Assembly: GCF_004116385.1 (NCBI RefSeq)
Contig: NZ_PEIB01000007.1
Location: 90,805 to 154,804 of the forward strand
Direction of reading: 5' to 3'
DNA length: 64,000 bases
DNA from: Veronia nyctiphanis
GTDB lineage: Bacteria; Pseudomonadota; Gammaproteobacteria; Enterobacterales; Vibrionaceae
Both the position numbers and the translations under genes were made by a program. Below, one piece after another: positions 58,038 through 64,000 of the stretch. Position 1 is the stretch's first letter. The number at the start of each line of letters is the position of its first letter. Under the pieces are notes generated by a model. The model worked only from the letters and a program-made list of their open reading frames with translations. It made no database searches and had not been told where the DNA came from.

Positions 58038-59489
58038 ATGTCCAGTAATGTGGATTTAAACCAAAGACCTGAGCCAGATGAACTGCTGCAAACTATCGCA
58101 GATTATGTGGACAGGGACACCATTAATTCTCAAGAAGCCTACAACACCGCCAGAAATTGCCTTATGGACACGATTGGTTGCGGATTACTCGCCCTCCGTT
58201 TCCCTGAATGTACTAAACATCTTGGCCCTATCGTTCCGGGTACCACCGTCAGACACGGTGCAAGGGTACCGGGTACATCTCATGAGCTCGATCCTGTTAC
58301 TGCAGCCTTTAATATTGGCTGTATCATCCGTTGGCTCGATTTCAACGATACTTGGCTCGCCGCTGAATGGGGCCACCCATCAGATAATCTTGGCGGTATT
58401 TTGGCGACGGCGGATTATCTAAGCCGTGTTGCTGTTGCTGAAGGGCATGATCCGTTGACGATGGGCGAAGTACTGACCGCGATGATCAAAGCCCATGAGA
58501 TTCAAGGTGTGCTCGCTTTGGAAAACAGCTATAACCGAGAAGGTCTTGACCATGTTCTGCTGGTTCGAGTGGCGTCTACCGCTGTTGTCACCAAAATGTT
58601 AGGTGGTAATCGCGATCAAATTATCGATGCGCTTTCTCAAGCATGGGTTGATGGCTGTTCATTACGAACCTACCGACATGCCCCTAATGCTGGCTCACGA
58701 AAATCTTGGGCGGCTGGCGACGCAACAGCGAGAGCAGTGCGTCTTGCGATGATCACCATGAAAGGTGAAATGGGCCTTCCTTCTGTACTGAGTGCACCAA
58801 AGTGGGGGTTCTATGACGTGCTTTTTGATGGCAATGTGTTTGAGGTGAACCAACCTTTTGGCTCATATGTCATGGAAAATGTGTTGTTCAAAATCTCTTA
58901 CCCAGCGGAGTTTCATGCTCAGACAGCGGTAGAGTGTGCGGCAACACTGCATGATCAAATTAAAGACCGCCTTGATGATATTGAGCGTATCGAAGTCACG
59001 ACGCATGAGTCTGCAATTCGGATTATTTCCAAGGTCGGCGACTTGGCTAACCCTGCAGACCGGGATCACTGTCTGCAATACATGATTGCTGTACCTCTCC
59101 TGTTTGGTAACCTCGTTGCAGAACATTACGAAGATGATTTCCACGCCAATGAGCCGAGAATTGACCAGCTTCGAGAGAAAATGGTGATTCACGAGGATAA
59201 ACGCTATAGCGAAGAGTATCTGGACGCGGAAAAACGCTCTATTGCCAATGCAATACAGGTGTTCTTTGTCGATGGAACATCCACTGAGAAAGTTGAAGTC
59301 GAATACCCAATTGGGCACCGTCGTCGTCGTGAAGAGGGTATTCCTGTTCTTGAGCGTAAGTTTAAAAACAGTCTGCTAACTCGTTTCCCGCCGCAACAAG
59401 CGGACAAGATCTACAGCCTGTGTTGTGATCAGAAAGCGCTTGAAGCGACGCCAGTGAATGACTTTATGTCGATGCTGACGATCAACTAG
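58038..59489 (+). CDS. prpD: 2-methylcitrate dehydratase
   Basis: 483 residues, intact, MmgE/PrpD family: [23 protein letters not shown] near 50, [21 protein letters not shown] near 100 with the conserved Asp/His, [19 protein letters not shown], and [15 protein letters not shown]. It dehydrates 2-methylcitrate to 2-methyl-cis-aconitate. GGGAG precedes the ATG. With PrpD present, the acnD/prpF pair used in other Vibrio-type operons is not needed; hydration to methylisocitrate would be done by an aconitase elsewhere. A terminator follows 37 bases after the stop. Confidence 0.93.
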   Translation: MSSNVDLNQRPEPDELLQTIADYVDRDTINSQEAYNTARNCLMDTIGCGLLALRFPECTKHLGPIVPGTTVRHGARVPGTSHELDPVTAAFNIGCIIRWLDFNDTWLAAEWGHPSDNLGGILATADYLSRVAVAEGHDPLTMGEVLTAMIKAHEIQGVLALENSYNREGLDHVLLVRVASTAVVTKMLGGNRDQIIDALSQAWVDGCSLRTYRHAPNAGSRKSWAAGDATARAVRLAMITMKGEMGLPSVLSAPKWGFYDVLFDGNVFEVNQPFGSYVMENVLFKISYPAEFHAQTAVECAATLHDQIKDRLDDIERIEVTTHESAIRIISKVGDLANPADRDHCLQYMIAVPLLFGNLVAEHYEDDFHANEPRIDQLREKMVIHEDKRYSEEYLDAEKRSIANAIQVFFVDGTSTEKVEVEYPIGHRRRREEGIPVLERKFKNSLLTRFPPQQADKIYSLCCDQKALEATPVNDFMSMLTIN

Positions 59490-59526
59490 TGTCCGATGCC
59501 GATTGGCTGGTGGTACCACATAAGAG

Positions 59527-59550
59527 AAAGGGGCGAATCTCGCCCCTTTT
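59527..59550. terminator. Bidirectional terminator between prpD and rlmI
   Basis: Stem AAAGGGGCGA / TCGCCCCTTT with a short loop and T run, between convergent genes. Confidence 0.83.
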
Positions 59551-59577
59551 GTCATTTTAATGCTACCGAAAAATGGG

Positions 59578-60765
59578 TTAAGCCACGTGGCAGGCAAAAC
59601 CTTTAAGGTAGAAACCTTCAGGGTATGCAGAGTCAATCGGGTGATCCGCAGCTTGCTCAAAACGCTCAATAAATTGAACATTGCGTTTTGCATCCAGCGC
59701 AGCATCTGCAATGATTTTCTGAAACAAGTTATTGTCCATCAGACCAGAGCATGAGTAGGTTAATAACGTACCACCCGGCTTCAGGATTTGCATTGCCAGC
59801 ATGTTAATGTCTTTGTAGCCACGGCATGCCCCTGTCAACTGAGATTTTGACTCAGCAAACTTCGGAGGGTCCATAATCACCACATCAAAGCTTTCACCTT
59901 TATCTCTGAATTCACGAAGAAGCTTGAACACATCGGCATTAATAAACTGCGCCTGTTCAAGGTCGAATCCATTTTGTTCTGCATTTTGACGAGCGAGATC
60001 TAGCGCAGGTTGTGAAACATCAACGTTAATCACCTCTGATGCATTACCTTTCAACGCGTAAAGCCCGAAACCGCCAGTGTAACAGAAGCAGTTTAATACA
60101 CGCTTTCCATTAACGTACTTTACCGCAGCCTCTCGACTGTCACGTTGGTCAAGATAGAAACCCGTTTTATGACCGCCAGTGATATCGACGTTAATTTTCA
60201 CACCGTTTTCTTCGATCGTTAGTGACTTTGGTGGCTCCTCGCCATAAAGCACCCCTGTGCGTTGCTTTAGCCCTTCTTTTTTGCGCACAGACACGTCGGA
60301 GCGCTCATAAATGCTACACTCTGGATATTCAGCCTTTAACGCTTCAACCAAGACATCTTTTTGTGATTCGGCGCCGGCGCTGAGGAGTTGGCAAACCAGA
60401 AAGTTATCGTAGCGATCAATGGTGATACCGGGCAGGCCATCAGATTCAGCGGCAATAAGGCGGTATCCCGTCAGACCATCTCTTGCTGCTAGGACATTCC
60501 GAAGTTGCTGTGCTTGCTGAAGACGTTTTTGGAAAAAAGAGGCATCAATTTGCTCATCATCAAATGTCCATACTCGCACACGAATTTGAGAGTTAGGAGA
60601 AAACGCACCTTTCGCTAGCCATTGTCCCTGATGATCAAAGACATTGACCGTCTCGCCCAGTGTTGGTTTGCCTTCAATGCGTTGAATTCCGCGTGAGAAA
60701 ATCCAAGGGTGACGACGGCGTACCGATTTATCCCGGCCTTTCACCAGATAAACAGATGGGTGCAT
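59578..60765 (-). CDS. rlmI: 23S rRNA (cytosine-1962-C5)-methyltransferase RlmI
   Basis: 395 residues from the ATG at 60765 ([21 protein letters not shown]); an in-frame ATG at 60771 lies too close to the AGGAA ribosome site. PUA domain at about 1-75 ([17 protein letters not shown]), then an EEHEE domain and a Rossmann methyltransferase with [14 protein letters not shown] (SAM site, near 225), [28 protein letters not shown] and [10 protein letters not shown] with the catalytic Cys. It adds a methyl group to C1962 of 23S rRNA. Single gene, complete. Confidence 0.93.
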   Translation of the reverse strand: MHPSVYLVKGRDKSVRRRHPWIFSRGIQRIEGKPTLGETVNVFDHQGQWLAKGAFSPNSQIRVRVWTFDDEQIDASFFQKRLQQAQQLRNVLAARDGLTGYRLIAAESDGLPGITIDRYDNFLVCQLLSAGAESQKDVLVEALKAEYPECSIYERSDVSVRKKEGLKQRTGVLYGEEPPKSLTIEENGVKINVDITGGHKTGFYLDQRDSREAAVKYVNGKRVLNCFCYTGGFGLYALKGNASEVINVDVSQPALDLARQNAEQNGFDLEQAQFINADVFKLLREFRDKGESFDVVIMDPPKFAESKSQLTGACRGYKDINMLAMQILKPGGTLLTYSCSGLMDNNLFQKIIADAALDAKRNVQFIERFEQAADHPIDSAYPEGFYLKGFACHVA

Positions 60766-60906
60766 ATTCATTTCCTACAATTTTGAGCCAGTGTCAGGCT
60801 GCTGTTCAGCCCAACAGTAAAATGGTGGGGTATTGTCGTGGAAGTGGTTTCTGAATGCAATCGACCGCGTTAAGCGGCCGATTATTAAGGAAGATAGATT
60901 AAACAA

Positions 60907-62301
60907 TTAGGTTCTTAAGCCTTCAACCAATCTCGAGAGTTTATCTGATTGGTCTTCAAGATTAGCAACTTCCACAGATGTTAATTTGATAATTTCGCTG
61001 ACATCTGAGGCTTGCTGGCGGATCTGAGCAACATCTTGTGAAATGGAAATCGCTACTGAGTCTTGATTTCCTGCTGAACGGGCAATTTCAGCGCTGCGTG
61101 TTGTAATGCTGTTGTTGCGCTCGGTGATAAGAAGAATGTCTTCCTCCATTTTCTGCATCAGAGACTCGCTGGATTCAGCGTTGGTCACTGTTGCTTCCAT
61201 GACTTGTTTAAGCTGCCCGGTATTCACTTGTAGCGACTCAATCATAGACTGAATTTCTACTGTCGCTTCTTGCGCTCTTGCCGCTAGGCTTCTTACTTCA
61301 TCCGCAACTACGGCAAAGCCACGCCCTTGCTCGCCCGCACGAGCAGCCTCAATGGCCGCATTAAGCGCCAGTAAGTTCGTTTGCTCTGAAATTGCGCTGA
61401 TTGTAGAAACTATGTTGCTGATTTCAGAGGTATTGCCTTCCACATTCTGAACAGCCACAGATGCCCGGTCAATTTCACCTTTCAACGATTGAATCGTATT
61501 TAATGTTTCGCCCACTTGTTGTGTGCTTTGCATTGACGCATCGTTTGCACTGACGACTTCTTCAGAGGCGCTTTGTGCATGCATAGAAACATCACGTATA
61601 GACAGCACCATCTCTTCGGTTGTACAAGCAAGCGAATCAAGGTAGGTGCACTGTGCCTCACTGAGATTAGTGCTCTCTTTGCTTTGCTCACTAAGGTAAG
61701 CAGATAACTTAACCATTAACTGAGAAGATTCCTGAATGGCTTTCACCAGCGCATGTTTGCGGTCAGCCACGTTGTCGACAGTGGCCGCAATGGTGCTGAA
61801 TTCATCCTTAACAGGCATGAAATTCATTCGGCTGGTCAGGTCTCCATCAAGCATGCGTTGAAGTGAGTGATTCATGGTGTACATCGCACCAGAAATGAAG
61901 GAGCTTACATAATGCGTAACGACAAATGCAAAGCCGACAGCTACAGCAAGCAATACCCAATCGACAACACCGAATCCAGAGAGCAAGTGTTCTGTGTTGA
62001 TTGAAGAAAGTGAATAAGTCTGGCCGGGAACACTGATATCGCCTCTGCCCACTGCGATTTGTGATCCTGACAGCAAGGAAGCGGCTTCTGACTGACTGGT
62101 GTTATAGTGAGATAGAATATTTGCAACGGACTGGTTGTAGGAAGACTGCAGATCAGCGACCTGTTGTTGGTGACTGTTGCTTGCGAAGCTGAGAGCAAGG
62201 AAAGACACAAGCAGCGATGCAATCAAGACCAAGTTGATCTTCATTGTCATGCTTAGGTGAATAAGGTACTTGTCGATCCATCGGAAAGGAATAGCTTTCA
62301 T
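60907..62301 (-). CDS. Methyl-accepting chemotaxis protein
   Basis: 464 residues. Two membrane helices (about 22-42 and 115-135) flank a small periplasmic domain of about 70 residues with a run of Gln, Ser and Asn. A HAMP domain follows (about 136-190, [12 protein letters not shown]), then the signalling coiled coil with the highly conserved tip [20 protein letters not shown] and [15 protein letters not shown] (about 310-345). The receptor passes ligand signals to CheA/CheW. The very small sensing domain suggests it detects a partner protein or an internal state rather than a bulky ligand. AGGAACC precedes the ATG. Confidence 0.9.
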   Translation of the reverse strand: MKAIPFRWIDKYLIHLSMTMKINLVLIASLLVSFLALSFASNSHQQQVADLQSSYNQSVANILSHYNTSQSEAASLLSGSQIAVGRGDISVPGQTYSLSSINTEHLLSGFGVVDWVLLAVAVGFAFVVTHYVSSFISGAMYTMNHSLQRMLDGDLTSRMNFMPVKDEFSTIAATVDNVADRKHALVKAIQESSQLMVKLSAYLSEQSKESTNLSEAQCTYLDSLACTTEEMVLSIRDVSMHAQSASEEVVSANDASMQSTQQVGETLNTIQSLKGEIDRASVAVQNVEGNTSEISNIVSTISAISEQTNLLALNAAIEAARAGEQGRGFAVVADEVRSLAARAQEATVEIQSMIESLQVNTGQLKQVMEATVTNAESSESLMQKMEEDILLITERNNSITTRSAEIARSAGNQDSVAISISQDVAQIRQQASDVSEIIKLTSVEVANLEDQSDKLSRLVEGLRT

Positions 62302-62394
62302 TGTTAGTTGGTTCCTTCGTTTACCGCACGATGTGCATCAATGATCGAGAATCTTACTATACTGTTTCATGGACTGAATACGTGAGAGTGATTA

Positions 62395-62667
62395 ATGTCC
62401 CAAATTTGTGTAGTTGCTTCTATTTCTGGACATGTACAAGGTGTTGGTTTTCGATTTCATACCGCACATGAGGGAACTCGACTTTCATTAACTGGCTACG
62501 CGAAAAACCTCTCGAATGGCAAAGTCGAGGTGTTGGCTTGTGGCGAAGAGGCCAGTGTGATGAGACTACTTCGTTGGCTTGAGATCGGACCATCATCGGC
62601 GAGGGTTGATTCAGTTATCAATGAAGGTGTTGATTGGCGCGCTATCGACGGTTTCTCTATTCTCTAA
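62395..62667 (+). CDS. acyP: Acylphosphatase
   Basis: 90 residues, full length. The phosphate cradle GHVQGVGFRFHT near residue 14-25 has the catalytic Arg, and the catalytic Asn lies in GYAKNLSNGKVEVLACG near 38-42. It hydrolyses acyl phosphates such as acetyl phosphate and 1,3-bisphosphoglycerate in the cytoplasm. It is divergent from the chemotaxis gene and convergent with tusE, with a terminator between. Confidence 0.93.
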   Translation: MSQICVVASISGHVQGVGFRFHTAHEGTRLSLTGYAKNLSNGKVEVLACGEEASVMRLLRWLEIGPSSARVDSVINEGVDWRAIDGFSIL

Positions 62668-62704
62668 TCAACACCAGCTTTGGTAGCTGGAGACTCACGT
62701 GGGG

Positions 62705-62732
62705 AAAAGGTGTCATTAGAGACACCTTTTTA
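62705..62732. terminator. Bidirectional terminator between acyP and tusE
   Basis: Stem AAAAGGTGTC / GACACCTTTT with a 6-base loop, followed by T-rich sequence on the plus strand and A/T-rich on the other. Confidence 0.88.
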
Positions 62733-62754
62733 GATAAGAATTACGTTTTCTACT

Positions 62755-63084
62755 TTATAAACACTTCACAGGCTTGGGCAGGCCTGCAAGTTTGGTTGCT
62801 TGTTTGGCTGGGCCTTTTGGAAAGAGTTTGTAAAGGTAGCGGCTGTTCCCCTTTTCAGGTCCGTATTTTTTTTCCATTGATTTAACCAGCAGGCGAATGG
62901 CTGGCGAAGTATTAAATTCTTTATAAAAGTCTTGCACAAAAACAATGACTTCCCAGTGAGCATCAGTCAATACGATGTTTTCTTGGTCTGCCAACTGAGG
63001 CACTAAATCTTTGTGCCAATCAGAGAAATTCTTTAGGTAGCCTTGCGCATCTGTTTCAATCTGGGTGCCGTTAAACTCTAACAT
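62755..63084 (-). CDS. tusE: Sulfurtransferase TusE (DsrC family)
   Basis: 109 residues, complete. It has the DsrC-type core [20 protein letters not shown] near residue 4, [32 protein letters not shown] near 40-70 and [26 protein letters not shown] at the end with the penultimate Cys that accepts sulfur. It takes sulfur from TusBCD and hands it to MnmA for 2-thiouridine formation in tRNA wobble positions. AGGTAAGTA lies ahead of the ATG. Confidence 0.92.
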   Translation of the reverse strand: MLEFNGTQIETDAQGYLKNFSDWHKDLVPQLADQENIVLTDAHWEVIVFVQDFYKEFNTSPAIRLLVKSMEKKYGPEKGNSRYLYKLFPKGPAKQATKLAGLPKPVKCL

Positions 63085-63153
63085 TACTTACCTCGGAAGA
63101 TGAATGTGGCAAGGATAAAGATTTCATCATACGGCATCAAGCGATTGACTCTT

Positions 63154-63815
63154 TCATATGCCTTCTATGTTCTCACGGCTATAAGTTATGTTGTTATTTA
63201 AGGCATAGGTTATCATCTCTGCCGTCGTTTTTAGCCCTAGCTTCTGTTTGATATTCCTACGATGTGCATCGATTGTTCTGGCGCTGATTTCAAGTTCATC
63301 AGCAATACGTTTGCTGCTCATCCCCTCCGCCACAAGATATAGTACAGCCCTCTCTCTCCGGCTAATGTCAGAGTGAGGTGTTTCAAAACACAAGCTATTG
63401 GGATTAGAAAACAGTGTATTACTTGAGGTATGACAGAAATAGCTGGCGCCTCGGTTCACTGAATGAATAGCTTCAACCATCTCATCTAACGATACCTCTT
63501 TTAAAATATAACCAGAAGCGCCCACGTCCATGGCTTTTTTTATGTACTCTTTATTGTCATGCATGCTCAGCATAAGAATACGGATGCCAGGGCAGTTTCG
63601 ATGGAGCATCGCTGCCGCTTCTACACCGTTAAGCATTGGCATACTGATATCCATAAGAACGACGTCAGGAGATTTCTCTGTAGCGATACGATAAGCATCT
63701 AGTCCATTGTTGGCTTTGGCAACTATTTCAATACTGTCTTCCATATCAACCTTGCTGAAAAGCCGTCTAATACCATTTGGTGATCATCTACCAACATAAC
63801 TTGAATTTTCTGCAT
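63154..63815 (-). CDS. NarL/LuxR-type response regulator (one frameshift)
   Basis: Joined product is about 220 residues. It starts at ATG 63815 with MQKIQVMLVDDHQMVLDGF, the receiver N-terminus with its acidic pair; the frame breaks at the A run 63758-63761 (T run on the coding strand, one base short) and goes on FSKVDMEDSIEIVAKANNGL. The acceptor Asp is in VVLMDISMP, Lys in YILKEVS. The C-terminal LuxR helix-turn-helix (about 150-215) has ISRRERAVLYLVAEGMSSKRIADELEI and RTIDAHRRNIKQKLG. Its gene overlaps the tail of a sensor kinase gene that the IS element has cut. Regulator likely responds poorly or to another kinase. Confidence 0.87.
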
Positions 63816-63873
63816 GGGTTTTTCCCTTTTTATGTATGTTCTCGGGAATGTGGACGGTAACCAGTATTTCAGT
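63784..63873 (-). pseudogene. C-terminal remnant of a sensor histidine kinase, cut by an IS element
   Basis: The last 29 codons of a kinase-like frame (TEILVTVHIPENIHKKGK then a polar tail) run from the insertion-element boundary at 63873 to TGA at 63784, overlapping the response regulator start by 32 bases. The strand pattern EILVTVHIP is the typical closing strand of a histidine kinase ATPase domain. The rest of the gene would lie beyond the IS element, outside the window, or is lost. Confidence 0.7.
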
Positions 63874-64000
63874 TGTCCACTTCCCCTATTCTGAGACAGT
63901 CTAAACTGGAGTTTTCTGCCCTTTAACTGCAGGAGAACACCATGAAAAAGTCACGGTTCACCGAAACTCAGATCGTTGCGATCCTCAGAGAGGCCGATGC
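63874..64000 (+). mobile_element. IS3-family insertion sequence, left end, continues past window
   Basis: The element seems to begin at TGTCCACTTCCCC (63874), which has the TG start usual for IS3-family terminal repeats, followed by about 68 bases of leader and the orfA start. The boundary is set by where the kinase remnant frame ends. The right end and target duplication lie outside the window. Confidence 0.75.
63942..64000 (+). CDS. IS3-family transposase OrfA, N-terminus only
   Basis: Only 19 complete codons before the edge: MKKSRFTETQIVAILREAD. This matches the start of IS3-family OrfA proteins, whose helix-turn-helix begins with such RFTxxQI segments. AGGAG lies five bases ahead of the ATG. 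In this family OrfA and OrfB join by -1 frameshifting to make the transposase; that part is beyond the window. Confidence 0.85.
   Translation, partial: MKKSRFTETQIVAILREAD

Noticed and set aside
1..64000. CRISPR array, prophage or integron attC repeats
   Set aside because: No regularly spaced repeats, phage structural genes or integrase genes were seen in the window.

Overview
The window looks like chromosomal DNA of a marine gammaproteobacterium, most probably Vibrionaceae (Vibrio, Photobacterium, Enterovibrio or Grimontia type). Pointers are a stand-alone second elongation factor G, a large secreted GH18 chitinase, a UPF0397-type ECF transporter, NupC, a prpB-prpC-prpD operon behind a GntR/FCD regulator, several cyclic-di-GMP and chemotaxis proteins, and moderate GC content. 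The assignment rests on recognising gene families by eye; no search was run.

Layout. 1-1093: the N-terminal part of a MATE efflux gene that runs off the left edge. 1322-12311: the most distinctive region, an AT-rich accessory locus on the minus strand. It holds two paralogous export modules, each a peptidase-C39 ABC transporter followed by an overlapping HlyD-type adaptor, and six small genes for peptides that share a 16-residue double-glycine leader but have different cores. Both adaptors carry an extra N-terminal domain of about 320 residues that resembles LpxL/HtrB-type acyltransferases with part of the active site replaced. 13043-18353: a cation diffusion facilitator, a decaying ECF vitamin-type transporter operon, and Dps. 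18489-31250: EF-G2, a YkgJ-like cysteine-cluster protein, NupC, a hybrid histidine kinase, tRNA-Ser(UGA), UDP-glucose dehydrogenase, and an EAL/GGDEF pair. 31323-44597: M32 carboxypeptidase, two orphan Opp-type ATPases with a small partner and a possible Fur box, a NorM-like efflux protein, a Baeyer-Villiger-type monooxygenase divergent from a TetR regulator, a GntR/UTRA regulator, a quinone oxidoreductase, methylglyoxal synthase, and two nuclease-like proteins. 44743-49518: a complete BMP-type nucleoside ABC importer. 49589-54757: an ABC exporter and the chitinase. 55100-59489: the methylcitrate operon for propionate use. 59578-63815: RlmI, a chemotaxis receptor, acylphosphatase, TusE and a NarL-type response regulator. 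The right edge enters an IS3-family element that has cut off the sensor kinase belonging to that regulator.

How the genes work together. Within the bacteriocin-like locus, the C39 domains would cut the double-glycine leaders while the ABC/adaptor complex exports the cores. The fused acyltransferase-like domain suggests either lipid modification of cargo or a membrane-lipid docking role; no enzyme for other modifications and no obvious immunity gene is visible. Elsewhere the genes are ordinary housekeeping or niche genes (chitin, nucleosides, propionate).

Sequence quality. At least 14 genes are broken by single-base deficits, nearly always in or beside short runs of one base, and adding one base restores a full family-length protein. 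This pattern points to consensus errors rather than mass gene decay, so I mostly describe these as one gene. The ECF operon is the exception: besides frameshifts it has in-frame stops and a lost start codon caused by substitutions.
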